A stretch of 64,000 nucleotides of DNA, from assembly GCF_000504165.1 (NCBI RefSeq), contig NZ_AYSE01000007.1:396299-460298 (forward strand), written 5' to 3'. Origin of the DNA: Bacillus sp. FJAT-14578. Its GTDB lineage: Bacteria > Bacillota > Bacilli > Bacillales > Bacillaceae_H. Position numbers and translations under genes: made by a program. Below, in pieces: positions 7,634 through 16,684 of the stretch; the first letter of the stretch is position 1; the number at the start of each line of letters is the position of its first letter. Under the pieces are notes generated by a model, which was not told the origin of the DNA, made no database searches, and worked only from the letters and a program-made list of their open reading frames with translations.

Positions 7634-10354
7634 TTAATTGGCAGGCTCAGGATTGACTCCTACATTCCCCAGAGGGTTCGGTTGTTGATTTTGCCCTTGA
7701 TCTGGAGTTGGAGGGACAGAAGGCTCCTGAGGTTGTTCCCCTGAAGCAGGAGGGGTTTCCGTTTCCTCATCTTCATCCTCAGGCTGATTGCCGTTACCAT
7801 TACCGTTATTACCATTACCGTTATTACCATTACCGTTATTGCCATTACCGTTACCATTGCCATTGCCATTATTACCGTTACCATTACCTGGATTGTTCTC
7901 CTGGCCAGGCGGTAATCCATCATTGCCATTATTTTCGTCTGCTTCTTCCTCTAGTTCTTGATCATCCTCCGGTTCTTCTGACCCGCCAGGAATAGTTACA
8001 GATGTAGAAGAAGAACTGCTGGTGCCTTCGCTGACAGCCGTGACGGTAAATCTGTAGGTCGATCCAGGATTAGGGTTTGGTATCGTTACGGATGTATCAT
8101 TCGTTGTGGCAATCGTTTGTGAACCGCCACCATCAATAGATAAAGATACCTGGAACGACACATCATCAAGTTTATCGTCAGGGTAAGACCAATTCACATA
8201 AATGTGGTTGGTTGTCGGATCAAAGTTTGCGGATAAGCCGCTTGGTCTATTGATTTCTTTCTTTTTATAGCGTGTAGATACTTTTGTCGGTCTTGTTCCT
8301 TTTACAAAGTATTCGGTTGAAACAAGGCTATTTGGCGTATACTCGCTTGCCAAACGAAGCGGATGTGAACCTTTTTCGATTTTGGCTGACACCACACTAT
8401 CAGGACGTTCAAAGTCGCCAGAACTTTTCCCTTCAGAGACATGGCCGATGACTTTTCTGAAAATCTCCTTGGCTAACCCTTTTTCTCGATCGCTATAGAT
8501 GTAGTTGTTTTCAGTCGTTTGTTCATATCCTGTCCAAACGGCTAACGTATATTTTGGTGTAAATCCTGCAAACCAAATGTCCGGAACACCGCCGCTAGGA
8601 ATGTTATATTGGTTTTTCGCTTGTTTTGAGAAGTTCGTTGTTCCTGTTTTCCCGGCCACTTCTAATCCTGGAACGCTGGCAGAACGCCCTGTTCCTTCTT
8701 CAACAACGGATTCCATCATAGATGTAACCATGAAAGCCGTATAATCTTTCATCGCGACTTTCGGCTTTGGTTTTAAATCCATCTCTGTGCCGTCAGTAAA
8801 CTTCACTTTTGTGACGGTATGAGGTTTAATATAAACTCCGTTATTACCGAATGCACTGTATGCCCCAGCGAGCTGCATTGGTGTGACACCATGTTCAAAA
8901 CCACCAATGGAATAAGATTCCGGGATTTCTTTTTCAAGCGGAATACCTAAATTAACCGCAAAGTCACGGGCACGATCAGCACCTGCCTCCTGAAACGCTT
9001 TTAACGCAGGAATGTTACGAGAGTCTGCGAGTGCCTCACGAGCGGTCATCCAACCTTTATGACGGCGGTCATAGTTGTTGATTGCCGTTCCATTTGAGTA
9101 CGTATATGGCTCGTCGTTGATGGGCTCAGCCGTAGACCATTTTAAATACTCGACTGCCGGACCGTAATCTAAAATTGGTTTGATGGCAGATCCAGGCTGT
9201 CTCGGAAAATCGGATGCAAAGCTTAGTCCGCGGGCTACACGATTGCGTCCTCCACCAACGGCCTGTACTTCACCGGTTTTCGTATCCGTCAGGACAAAGC
9301 CGGTTTGGAGATTATCATTTGGCCAGTTGATAATGTCATTGCTGTTCAGCAATTTTTCAACATATTCTTGGGCTTTTGGATCTAATGTTGTATGGATTTC
9401 AAGACCTGCCGAGAACACGTCCATATCTGTCTTTTTCTTCACTTCGTCAATTACTTCGTCTACAAATGCGCTGTATTTTTCTCCATCTTCATCCACATTT
9501 GTGCGTAATGTAGATTGAACAGGCACTTCTTTCGCCTTTGCTGCTTCTTCTTCTGTAATAAATCCGTGTTGAGCCATTAAGCCCAGAACAATGTTCCGGC
9601 GCTTTGTCGCCGCTTCCGGATTGGCATAAGGGTTGTAAGTGCTCGGTGCTTTTGGCATTCCCGCTAACATGGCTGCTTCATGCAATTCCAGGTTTTCGAG
9701 TTTTTTTCCATAAAAATATTCAGCGGCTTTCGCTACACCATGCGCTTTTTGTGCAAAGAAAATTTTATTGAGGTACATTTCTAAAATTTTCTGTTTTGAA
9801 TATTTTTGTTCCAATTGAAACGCAAGCCACATTTCTTGCACTTTTCGTTTCACGGTCTTATCAGGCGATAAGAAAGAGTTTTTGACAACCTGCTGAGTGA
9901 TCGTACTTGCACCCTCAGACCCGAATCCTTCCTTGAAATTGGCAATGACAGCGCCGCCGATACGGTATAAATCAATACCATGATGTTTATAAAAGCGGAC
10001 ATCTTCCGTTGCGATAAACGCGTCTTTTACCACTTGAGGAATTTCTTCGTATGTAACAAGTGTCCTTCTTTCCACGCCCAGTTCAGCGATTTGATCACCG
10101 TTTTTATCGTATACTTTCGATGATACGGGATCTGCGAGCAGTGACTCATCGATTTTTGGTGCTCCGCTTATAAAAGCGAAGAATGTCGCACCCCCTGCAA
10201 CCATTCCAATGATCCCTAAAAGCAGGAAAGCTACAATAATTTTGCGGAACAAGCCTCCTTTTCTCTTATTGTCCTTAGGCTGCTTTTCTTTACGTTTATT
10301 TTGAACTTGATTTTGTCTTCTTCGTTCTTCACGAGAAGTGTAATTCTCTGACAT
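7634..10354 (-). CDS. ponA: Class A penicillin-binding protein 1 (PBP1A/1B)
   Basis: The 906 aa bifunctional peptidoglycan synthase has a basic cytoplasmic N-terminus, one membrane span (about 40-64), a GT51 glycosyltransferase domain (EDVRFYKHHGID, GASTITQQVVKN) and a transpeptidase domain with SxxK as SAIK in PGSAIKPILDYG, SxN as SRN, and KTG in VAGKTGTTNF. An FN3 domain follows (about 700-795). The last 110 residues are low complexity: acidic, then an Asn/Gly repeat, then Pro/Gln-rich. It is co-directional with and downstream of recU, as in B. subtilis. Confidence 0.95.
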   Translation of the reverse strand: MSENYTSREERRRQNQVQNKRKEKQPKDNKRKGGLFRKIIVAFLLLGIIGMVAGGATFFAFISGAPKIDESLLADPVSSKVYDKNGDQIAELGVERRTLVTYEEIPQVVKDAFIATEDVRFYKHHGIDLYRIGGAVIANFKEGFGSEGASTITQQVVKNSFLSPDKTVKRKVQEMWLAFQLEQKYSKQKILEMYLNKIFFAQKAHGVAKAAEYFYGKKLENLELHEAAMLAGMPKAPSTYNPYANPEAATKRRNIVLGLMAQHGFITEEEAAKAKEVPVQSTLRTNVDEDGEKYSAFVDEVIDEVKKKTDMDVFSAGLEIHTTLDPKAQEYVEKLLNSNDIINWPNDNLQTGFVLTDTKTGEVQAVGGGRNRVARGLSFASDFPRQPGSAIKPILDYGPAVEYLKWSTAEPINDEPYTYSNGTAINNYDRRHKGWMTAREALADSRNIPALKAFQEAGADRARDFAVNLGIPLEKEIPESYSIGGFEHGVTPMQLAGAYSAFGNNGVYIKPHTVTKVKFTDGTEMDLKPKPKVAMKDYTAFMVTSMMESVVEEGTGRSASVPGLEVAGKTGTTNFSKQAKNQYNIPSGGVPDIWFAGFTPKYTLAVWTGYEQTTENNYIYSDREKGLAKEIFRKVIGHVSEGKSSGDFERPDSVVSAKIEKGSHPLRLASEYTPNSLVSTEYFVKGTRPTKVSTRYKKKEINRPSGLSANFDPTTNHIYVNWSYPDDKLDDVSFQVSLSIDGGGSQTIATTNDTSVTIPNPNPGSTYRFTVTAVSEGTSSSSSTSVTIPGGSEEPEDDQELEEEADENNGNDGLPPGQENNPGNGNGNNGNGNGNGNGNNGNGNNGNGNNGNGNGNQPEDEDEETETPPASGEQPQEPSVPPTPDQGQNQQPNPLGNVGVNPEPAN
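7795..7890. repeat. Tandem repeat encoding the Asn-Gly tail of PonA
   Basis: Short units of 6-9 bases built on (ATTACCGTT/ATTGCCGTT) repeat through this stretch and encode NGNGNNGNGNGN-type sequence in the PBP tail. Such arrays can expand or contract by slippage in steps of three bases without shifting the frame. Confidence 0.8.
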
Positions 10355-10416
10355 AAAACACTCCTACCTTTCAACAGATGTAAGAGAATGATTCCGTAAA
10401 CATATATATCATACTC

Positions 10417-11013
10417 TTAAAAGTACAATTTATCTATAATTTTAATGTAATCAATTCGAGGATGTAAGCCAATTTGTATCAAATGTCCATTTTTTTCGAC
10501 GTCATTTTTCGGGATGGATTTACGTCCTCCTTCTTTTATTTGGTCCCAATACGGAAATAAATTCTTTGCCTCAAATAAGTATAGTTCTTGTACAGAAGTG
10601 AACATTAATATGACGAAACAGACGCCATTTTGTTTCACTACTTGTTTCATATGATTGATTTGATGCTCATGGAAGTTTTGCAATGGAAAAGAAGTTTTGT
10701 TCTTTGTTTCTTTTGCTTCAAAATCTAAATAGAGACCTTTGTACACCCCATTGTAATCGGTAGTGGAAGCTTGTTTGAAATAGGCTTCTTTAATGACAGC
10801 TGCGCTCCGTTTCGGATAATCGACATTCACAATTTGGACAGGCGTAGGCTTTTTATGGATAACCGCAATTCCATGTGTAAGATAAAACTCATTTGTTTCA
10901 TTCAAATCCTCTTCAAGCGTCATGCCTCGATTACTATACGTGTTCTGCTGGCGTGACATCTCCTTGTTCGTTTGTGCTGGCTGATATTTTTTTCCGTTTG
11001 GATAACGAATCAC
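10417..11013 (-). CDS. recU: Holliday junction resolvase RecU
   Basis: The product is a 198 aa resolvase used in recombination and chromosome segregation. The active-site region is intact: [20 protein letters not shown] with the catalytic Asp, Glu and Lys, and the stalk after it. A GTG at 11019 is open, but GGGAGGTG is only 3 bases from it; the GTG at 11013 has 9-base spacing and gives the family start MIRYPNGK. It precedes ponA on the same strand, the conserved recU-ponA pair. Confidence 0.93.
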   Translation of the reverse strand: MIRYPNGKKYQPAQTNKEMSRQQNTYSNRGMTLEEDLNETNEFYLTHGIAVIHKKPTPVQIVNVDYPKRSAAVIKEAYFKQASTTDYNGVYKGLYLDFEAKETKNKTSFPLQNFHEHQINHMKQVVKQNGVCFVILMFTSVQELYLFEAKNLFPYWDQIKEGGRKSIPKNDVEKNGHLIQIGLHPRIDYIKIIDKLYF

Positions 11014-11312
11014 CGGCACCCACCTCCCTTTGATGACAGCCCATCAAAAATATATATTATATAATAGCAAAAATCATCAGGAAATGGACCGATAAAATGA
11101 AGTCAGAAAAAACTGAACTTCGTATGAATATGAGTGTACGGACCTATAATAACATTATAATTTTCCATTTTCTGCAACATATGACAGTTTGATGAAGCCA
11201 ATCATCAATTAAGTATTTGCTTGCCGACAGTTTAAACGTAAACAAAGCAATTTTTTAGAAAAGGACCATAAAGCAAAAACGTAAATACCTTTAAGGAAAG
11301 AAGGGAGCGAAG
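11014..11312. other. Divergent promoter region recU / yppC
   Basis: About 300 AT-rich bases separate two outward-facing transcripts. TATATATTATATAATAG at about 11050 could serve as a -10 region for recU. No ORF, long hairpin or repeat was seen. Confidence 0.45.
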
Positions 11313-12305
11313 ATGGATTCCGCACAATTGCCTTTACAAGAAGAAGAACGGGTCATCCTCTGGCAAATTCAACAAAAAACGGCAAAAGCGAATATGGATA
11401 ACATTTCCCGTACAGAAGCTTATGCAAACTTTTATCGTCGACATCCGGAAATAAAATGGTCCTTTTTAGCAAGCATGGTTTCTCGAAATGCCGGATGGAA
11501 TATGTGTGATTTGGAAGGGAAATGGATGCCGCTTACATTGGATGCTTATACACGGGCTATTTTATTTTTAACGTACGAGCGGGCGAACTGGTTGATTTTT
11601 GCTGATGCGTATCCCCAGCTGCTCCTTTATGAATATTCCATATTACATGGAAAACCTTATTTTCATTTGCTTCCATATTGGCGGACATCTTCATTTGTTC
11701 AAAAAGAATGGTTTCTTTTTTGGCACGAACGAAATGAGCAAAGACTCATCACATCTCTTATTATCAATGAACAAAATGTCATTCAAAAACCGGTGATGAA
11801 TCACCCGTTTTATAAAAAGAAGGTATTTCATTCATTTACGTTTAAACTTCAAGATTGGCTGCATTTCAGCTCCGTGATTTTTCCTACATTGCAAGGGGAA
11901 CTATTTGGTTGTTCTGTTCATGATTTTTGGAATAAAACGAAGCGGATTGAGCTTGGGAAGAAATTGAGCCTTCTCCTTTTTGAACCGTCGTTATACCCTC
12001 GTTTTCTGGAATTTTCCCATCAAGTTACACATACAGGCTCCCGTATCGATTATGAACAGTACATGGCAAAGAGAAGCATAAGGGATACGCCTTTTTTAAG
12101 GATGACCTATCCAGTTATTGCACATCATGAAGCTGATGGAAACGAGTGGAGAGCTTCTGATCGACAAATTAAAGGATGGTTTAAGCCCGCTTCATTTCCT
12201 GAAAAGGCCAACGTGACGGAGTGGTATAGAAAAAAGCAAATGCAGCTACGGCTTTTAATACAATTGGAGCAATATATCCGACATTTGGGCAAGAGAGGCA
12301 GATAG
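11313..12305 (+). CDS. yppC: YppC family protein (DUF2515)
   Basis: The 330 aa protein matches the position of B. subtilis yppC, divergent from recU-ponA, and the DUF2515 pattern: NISRTEAYANFYRRHPEIKW followed by SFLASMVSRNAGWNM near the N-terminus. It is rich in Trp, Phe and Tyr, with no signal peptide and no clear membrane span. The ATG follows AAGAAGGGAGCGAAG. Function is unknown. Confidence 0.82.
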   Translation: MDSAQLPLQEEERVILWQIQQKTAKANMDNISRTEAYANFYRRHPEIKWSFLASMVSRNAGWNMCDLEGKWMPLTLDAYTRAILFLTYERANWLIFADAYPQLLLYEYSILHGKPYFHLLPYWRTSSFVQKEWFLFWHERNEQRLITSLIINEQNVIQKPVMNHPFYKKKVFHSFTFKLQDWLHFSSVIFPTLQGELFGCSVHDFWNKTKRIELGKKLSLLLFEPSLYPRFLEFSHQVTHTGSRIDYEQYMAKRSIRDTPFLRMTYPVIAHHEADGNEWRASDRQIKGWFKPASFPEKANVTEWYRKKQMQLRLLIQLEQYIRHLGKRGR

Positions 12306-12343
12306 CCTATTTAGGCAAGCTTGTTTAACAAAGCCTTATTTTA

Positions 12344-12388
12344 AAAAAGCTGCCCCTTTAACTGAATCGATGGGGCAGCTTTCTTTGG
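12344..12388 (+). terminator. Intrinsic terminator after yppC
   Basis: The stem AAAGCTGCCCC / GGGGCAGCTTT encloses a 15-base loop and is followed by CTTT. Confidence 0.75.
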
Positions 12389-12466
12389 CGAATAAGAAAA
12401 TATGAGCAATATTTCCTTATTCGCATAGAGGAAATTTGACGATAACCAGGCCTTAAGACAGGGTCA

Positions 12467-12583
12467 TTAAGTGGACGGACGATTGGGTCCGTTTAATTTT
12501 TTATCGCCGTACCCCTTTGTATCTGTCACTTGCTGATTTTGCTTCGCTTGCATCTTTTGTTCTGGATTATTGGATTTTCGCAT
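12467..12583 (-). CDS. sspM: SspM-like small acid-soluble spore protein
   Basis: The 38 aa product starts MRKSNNPEQKMQ and ends KKLNGPNRPST, nearly the same C-terminus as B. subtilis SspM (KKLGGPNRPST). It is basic, with many Lys, Gln and Asn and no Cys. The open frame runs further upstream, but ATG 12583 has GAGGTG 8 bases before it and gives the family length. Minor SASPs of this kind are made in the forespore; that role is inferred from family. Confidence 0.75.
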   Translation of the reverse strand: MRKSNNPEQKMQAKQNQQVTDTKGYGDKKLNGPNRPST

Positions 12584-12774
12584 TGTGCCACACCTCCTCA
12601 TCACTATTGTTTGCTGACAAACGGTTTTCATTCTTATTAGAAAATGTCGCACAATTTTTTTGTGGCGTATTATAACTTTCTTTGACGAATAAAAACTAGT
12701 TTTGTCAAAGATGAAGGGAGGCTGTACAAGAAGGGAGAATGAGTATATTAAATAAAAATGTGGAGGGGATTTTC

Positions 12775-13035
12775 ATGAAAGAGCAATGGGTCGGAAAGAT
12801 GGAAATGCTGGATTTATTGGATGCTGTTTTAGGTGACTTGGAAACAGTGGAACAAGAAATTTCCACCAAAATTGATGAAGTTGTCTCTTTACATGAACAT
12901 GCTCAGAAAGAAAATCTTCGATCAATTGAATACGCTATAAGTGAAATCGAAAATGTGACGTTGGAGCTGCAGGGACAATCCGAAAAGCGAGAGTGGAGAA
13001 ATAATACAGGAGAAGTCATTCTGCGAACGGTTTAA
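12775..13035 (+). CDS. yppD: YppD-like protein
   Basis: The 86 aa protein is acidic and helical, with heptad-like spacing through residues 7-65, suggesting a coiled coil. An upstream ATG at 12739 is open, but GGAGGGG at 12762 favours ATG 12775. It sits where B. subtilis has yppD, just before yppE. Function is unknown; the name rests mainly on position. Confidence 0.6.
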   Translation: MKEQWVGKMEMLDLLDAVLGDLETVEQEISTKIDEVVSLHEHAQKENLRSIEYAISEIENVTLELQGQSEKREWRNNTGEVILRTV

Positions 13036-13074
13036 TTTTTTTCATGATACAATAGCATCGTAGAGGTGACTGAA

Positions 13075-13437
13075 ATGAATCAATATAAAGAAGAGCTTCT
13101 CTCATTGACAAATAAAATGGTGGAATACAATGAGAGTGCGTTCAAACGATTAGAAGAGAATAAGGTGGAAGACCAATTAGATACTTATTTTTATAAGCAA
13201 GTAAAGCCATATGTTGAGGTTTTTGATGAACAAGTCCATCGCTGGAGTGTCATGTGCGAGAGGTGGATTGAAGATACACAGCCGAAGTATATTCATAAAC
13301 AGCAAATTGAAACAGCCGTAGATAATCTTCGACAAGTCGTTTTACAATCTTTTTATGTAAGCTCAAGAAACGTGAGAATCAAAAAAATGATTCACGCCAA
13401 CCAATATACCCTGGTATCCATTTTGGAGTCCTTTTAA
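13075..13437 (+). CDS. yppE: YppE family protein (DUF1798)
   Basis: The 120 aa protein is a small all-helical protein of the YppE type (DUF1798), with conserved aromatic and charged residues such as YFYKQVKPYVEVFDEQVHRW. The GTG at 13066 is part of the GAGGTG ribosome site, so ATG 13075 is preferred. It follows yppD by 39 bases and is probably co-transcribed. No enzymatic motif is visible. Confidence 0.78.
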   Translation: MNQYKEELLSLTNKMVEYNESAFKRLEENKVEDQLDTYFYKQVKPYVEVFDEQVHRWSVMCERWIEDTQPKYIHKQQIETAVDNLRQVVLQSFYVSSRNVRIKKMIHANQYTLVSILESF

Positions 13438-13460
13438 TAAAAATGAAGATGCCTTTAAGA

Positions 13461-13620
13461 AGGGGCTGACCTATAAGTCCAAAAAAGGAAGATAATATTG
13501 GTTTTAAACTGAAATGAACCGTCAAGTAACTGTTGATTTTACTGAATTTCTCATGACGGTTCATTTTCAGGAGGGTGAATCAACAGCATGGAAACCATGC
13601 TGTTGATTCACCCTCTTTTT
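13461..13620 (+). repeat. Family B element, copy B1
   Basis: It starts GGGGCTGACCTATAAGTC 24 bases after the yppE stop, contains stem GAACCGTCA / TGACGGTTC around the conserved core TGATTTTACTGAATTTC, and ends with a perfect hairpin GAGGGTGAATCAACAGCATG around GAAAC, followed by TTTTT. It looks like the 3' UTR and terminator of the yppD-yppE transcript. Confidence 0.75.
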
Positions 13621-13621
13621 G

Positions 13622-13789
13622 TTATTCTTCTACCACTTTAATCGATACTGGAGGGGTGTTTTCGCTTGCTACAGGCTCAATGTCTAGTACAGCTTGTTGA
13701 TGACGTTTTGCTTGAACTTGCTGGCCATGCTTTGGACTTTCTGGCTCATGTCCCTTTTGTTTATGATTAAAGTTTTTTCCGCGTCCCAT
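13622..13789 (-). CDS. Small basic hypothetical protein (55 aa)
   Basis: A 55 aa frame starting MGRGKNFNHKQKGHEPES is preceded by GAGGAGGTCG at ideal spacing. It is rich in His, Lys and Gln and ends with SIKVVEE. It is convergent to yppE and shares the B1 terminator from the other side. The composition resembles small spore or matrix proteins of Bacillus, but I do not recognise the family. Confidence 0.55.
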   Translation of the reverse strand: MGRGKNFNHKQKGHEPESPKHGQQVQAKRHQQAVLDIEPVASENTPPVSIKVVEE

Positions 13790-13897
13790 GAAAATCGACC
13801 TCCTCTAAAAATGATGTGCCTACATTTTTAATATGAGATTTTTAGGCTGTTTTATCCCTCATTAACAGGTAGTAAGACTTCGCTTTTAGATTATGGA

Positions 13898-13951
13898 AAA
13901 TAAAAAAAGAGGGCGAATGACAGAAAATCCTGTTGCACTCGTCCCTCTTAT
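13898..13951 (-). terminator. Intrinsic terminator after yppF
   Basis: On the minus strand, AGAGGGACGAGTGCAACAGG pairs with CTGTCATTCGCCCTCT and is followed by TTTTTTATTTT. Confidence 0.75.
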
Positions 13952-13956
13952 AACGC

Positions 13957-14157
13957 TTATGCTTTTTCTTCTAAGATTGAAAAATAAGGCTTTTCAGCAC
14001 CATTCAATTCCAATTCACGAATTAACTGCTTGTACTCCGTGATTGAAATTTCACCCCTTAAATATTTCTGCTGCGCAAAGTCTAGTAGTTCATTTCCATC
14101 TTCGGGCTCATACTGCTTAAAAGCAATAAATTTGTTTCGAAGTTCGTTTACACTCAT
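13957..14157 (-). CDS. yppF: YppF-like protein
   Basis: The 66 aa acidic protein has the YppF-type core NELLDFAQQKYLRGEISI with an EYKQLIRELE helix after it. GGGGGGA precedes the ATG. It lies between the yppE and yppG orthologues as in B. subtilis, but its orientation here should be compared. No function is known. Confidence 0.7.
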   Translation of the reverse strand: MSVNELRNKFIAFKQYEPEDGNELLDFAQQKYLRGEISITEYKQLIRELELNGAEKPYFSILEEKA

Positions 14158-14475
14158 GGAAATCCCCCCTAATCCCCCAATTACTATAATTTTATCATGA
14201 ATTTGAGAGGAAGCTTTTATTTGAAAAATTTAGACTTCCGACAAAATGTGACAAAAATGTGACATTTTCTTCTGGATTCAATATATTTATCCCTGTTAGA
14301 GTTTTTTCTCTAACAGGGTCCTTACGTTTAAAAATGGTTTGGCCTTTATGTTTTATGGAAAATGGACCGTCATCTAAACCATCGGCATTCTGCGTTTACA
14401 TGCTGGTCCACATACACCTATTTTTTCTTTGCTCATACAATAAAGGAGAAATGTGAGAACAAGGAGGTTAAAAGG
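14158..14475. other. Divergent intergenic region yppF / yppG with an orphan hairpin
   Basis: The region holds a clean hairpin at 14291-14314 (CCCTGTTAGAG, T-rich loop, CTCTAACAGGG) followed by only a short T-tract, and two tandem AAAATGTGAC units just before it. No gene ends directly upstream on the plus strand, so the hairpin is unexplained; it may attenuate transcription of yppG. No extra ORF is supported. Confidence 0.5.
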
Positions 14476-14874
14476 ATGCTTCCAACACCATATTACGGTA
14501 CTCAGCCTCAGCGCATGGAGTATCCATATGCATACCCATTTTCCTCGTATCAGCCGTCATTTCCCATGAATCCTTATTGGCCGATGTATGGAGAGCATGG
14601 TACGCAAATGGGCAATATGAACATGATGAACCATCTGCCTAATATGCCTTATATGGGGGCGAGACCGCCAATGGCCAATATGTACCCGACTCCATATCCG
14701 GCACCTTCACAAAAGGCTCAGCCAAAACAAATGCAATCAATCATGTCACAATTCAAGACATCTGATGGAAATTTGGATATTAATAAAATGATGAATACCG
14801 CAGGACAAATGATGAACGCGGTTAACCAATTAAGCGGGATGGTGAAGGGGGTCTCGGGAATCTTTAAGGTATAA
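14476..14874 (+). CDS. yppG: YppG-like protein, spore-coat-like composition
   Basis: The 132 aa product is rich in Pro, Tyr, Met, Asn and Gln over its first 90 residues (PTPYYGTQPQRMEYPYAY), like spore coat proteins, and ends with a hydrophobic helix-forming tail NQLSGMVKGVSGIFKV, matching the YppG family. A longer frame opens at 14362, but AAGGAGG before ATG 14476 fixes the start. It closes the conserved yppC-yppG run. Confidence 0.75.
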   Translation: MLPTPYYGTQPQRMEYPYAYPFSSYQPSFPMNPYWPMYGEHGTQMGNMNMMNHLPNMPYMGARPPMANMYPTPYPAPSQKAQPKQMQSIMSQFKTSDGNLDINKMMNTAGQMMNAVNQLSGMVKGVSGIFKV

Positions 14875-14906
14875 GGATTCCCGGGGGATGAACCCCTTCT
14901 TTTTTA
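14868..14906 (+). terminator. Terminator after yppG
   Basis: GGGGGATGAACCCC followed by TTCTTTTTTATT, overlapping a second alternative stem (CGGGAATC / GATTCCCG) that includes the stop codon. Confidence 0.65.
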
Positions 14907-15116
14907 TTCATTGACCACATTCGTTTTCTTTCAAATTTTTAGCATGGGCACAACCTGAATTTTCTGACAAATAAAAAAACTAAAAGCTTTTAGGCTTTTA
15001 GCATCGGTTGGTTTTGTAATTGTTAGTACGAATATCATAACACGAAGAAAATATTTAAACAATACGAAAAATCTGATAATTATACATCCAAAAAAACTAA
15101 TTAGCAATTAAGTTGC

Positions 15117-15437
15117 CTATTTAAGATCAGCCATAAGGGGGCGCAGAGATTTGTAATCATCTATGTTATTTGTTACCTGATTAAAGTAAACGCAGGTAAT
15201 AGGAAAAAGGAGATAGCTAAACATGACACTTATATCGAAAATTTTAAATAAATTGACTGGATATTTAACGTATTCCTTTTTTACGGTCAAAACATCTAAA
15301 ATCGAAGCTATATAACTTTTTAGCAGAAAGACAATAACCCAATCCTTCATGGGAGGCTTTCTTATTAAATTAAAAAAAGCGGCTATTCCAAAAACGAACA
15401 GGAGTTTTAGAACTGTTTTTTCAAAATTTTTCCCCAT
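15117..15437 (-). pseudogene. Truncated CBO0543-family membrane protein
   Basis: The 106 aa frame starts MGKNFEKTVLKLLFVFG and has the core of CBO0543-family membrane proteins found in Bacillaceae: RKPPMKDWVIVFLLKSYIAS, then LDVLTVKKEYVKYPVNLF and FSYLLFPITCVYFNQVTNN. Family members usually continue for about 60 more residues with two further membrane spans; this one ends in DDYKSLRPLMADLK, unrelated to the usual continuation. I therefore call it truncated. A TTG 15 bases upstream is open, but ATG 15437 matches the family start. Confidence 0.6.
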
Positions 15438-15583
15438 AACCAATACCCCCAAACGATACTGCTATAAAGTCTGCCCTAAAAAACATTAAATATCATTTGA
15501 AGGCTGGAATTCTAAGAAGGTTATTTAGAAGCAAATGGATTTGTTGAGTTTCGCAATGAAACAATATAAGAGTAATGGTGTTT

Positions 15584-15612
15584 ACTAAAAAACCACCCAT
15601 GTGTAGGTGGCG
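15584..15612 (-). terminator. Terminator of the 57-aa gene (minus strand)
   Basis: CCACC / GGTGG stem with loop TACACATG, followed on the minus strand by TTTTTTAGT. Confidence 0.65.
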
Positions 15613-15624
15613 GTAATTTCGAAC

Positions 15625-15798
15625 TTATAAATCCTTTAAATCAATTTTAGTGCTGTCGTACTCGTTTTGATCGATTAAACCTTTTTCCAACATTTCATCT
15701 AACTCGGCATATGCTTTTGAAAATTGGGCACGAGTAAAATTGTCTGATTCTTCCTGATTTTTCAGATGGGGATTATTATCTCTTGCATCGTAAGTCAT
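15625..15798 (-). CDS. Small acidic protein with SHOCT-like C-terminus (57 aa)
   Basis: The frame starts MTYDARDNNPHLKN and is preceded by GAGGAGG at ideal spacing. The C-terminal half, LDEMLEKGLIDQNEYDSTK, has the pattern of SHOCT-type motifs (a short helix, G-L-I, then an acidic turn and helix) found at the ends of small bacterial proteins. A terminator follows at once, so it is a single-gene transcript. Function unknown. Confidence 0.6.
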   Translation of the reverse strand: MTYDARDNNPHLKNQEESDNFTRAQFSKAYAELDEMLEKGLIDQNEYDSTKIDLKDL

Positions 15799-15918
15799 CT
15801 AAAATAACTCCTCCTCATACGGCATGATGATATTGAAATTGTAACCAAAGACCATCACTTTTAACCAAGAAGCGGAGAAATCAACCATTAAACGTCATAA
15901 GGGAGCAGAGTACCTAGC

Positions 15919-16053
15919 TTAATCGCGTTTATCTTTTTTTATTTTGCTTATGGTGGATAATAAGTAAGAAAGAAGTATAATAATCGCTCCTAAGGATGAG
16001 AGATATAGCAAAATAGATACCGCAGATTCGTTGGAAAAAATAAGTTGATACAT
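15919..16053 (-). CDS. Single-span small membrane protein (44 aa)
   Basis: The frame starts MYQLIFSNESAVSILLYL and has one hydrophobic segment (about residues 11-34) followed by a basic tail ending KIKKDKRD, which predicts a cytoplasmic C-terminus. GAGGTGGG lies 7 bases before the ATG. I do not recognise a family. It may be a regulatory or spore small membrane protein. Confidence 0.5.
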   Translation of the reverse strand: MYQLIFSNESAVSILLYLSSLGAIIILLSYLLSTISKIKKDKRD

Positions 16054-16255
16054 CCAATCCCACCTCGGCAACATAAACATCACCTCGCTATCTAAAATTC
16101 AGGATAGTCCAGTATATGCAAAAGAGAAGTTGTCCGGAAGTGGACGAGCATTAGGAGATAAGTTAGGGAGCGGCTGAAATAAAAATACGTTAAAATCAAA
16201 TTTTTAAATTTTTTCAAAGGTATAGTATAGTGGTAGCTAGAGGGAGGGACAAAAA

Positions 16256-16684
16256 ATGAAAGTAGTTAAAATAGTATCTTTTTTGGTTATTTTAGCGGTC
16301 CTAGCAGGAGTAAGTGTTTACCATTTTGGGACAAAAGTTGCTTCCGATAAGATGATAGATTATGTTTCAAAGGAGCTTGAAAATAGCGGCGAATCGGAAA
16401 GAATCAAAGAAACAATTCAAGGTGATCCTCAGTTACAACAGTTTATAAAAGAGGGAGCCCAGGATGTTGATGAGAGCACACTACCGTTTACAACTAAAGA
16501 AGAGGCTGCCAAAACGATTATTAAAAAAATGGGAATGACAGAATTACAATCCATTCAGTCGCAAGTAAAAGATGGAGTTACAGCAGAGGAGAAACAGGAG
16601 ATATTGAATAAAGTGGAAAGTAAACTCACAGAAGAAGAGATATTAGCTTTAAAGGTTCTAGCCTATAAAGAGTTGAATCAATAA
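16256..16684 (+). CDS. Membrane-anchored hypothetical protein
   Basis: The 142 aa product has an N-terminal membrane anchor (about residues 5-24, no lipobox) and an acidic, helical extracytoplasmic part. AGAGGGAGGG precedes the ATG. Similar short membrane proteins occur in Bacillus, sometimes misnamed as phenylalanyl-tRNA synthetase beta subunit; nothing here supports that name. Its TAA stop is the first TAA of repeat element A3. Confidence 0.6.
   Translation: MKVVKIVSFLVILAVLAGVSVYHFGTKVASDKMIDYVSKELENSGESERIKETIQGDPQLQQFIKEGAQDVDESTLPFTTKEEAAKTIIKKMGMTELQSIQSQVKDGVTAEEKQEILNKVESKLTEEEILALKVLAYKELNQ

Noticed and set aside
7708..7995. 95-codon plus-strand ORF rich in Tyr, His and Cys
   Set aside because: It is the antisense shadow of the Asn/Gly repeat in ponA.
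13461..13620. Regular repeats that might be a CRISPR array (families A-C and B1)
   Set aside because: The repeats are dispersed, not tandem with uniform spacers, and no cas genes are present.
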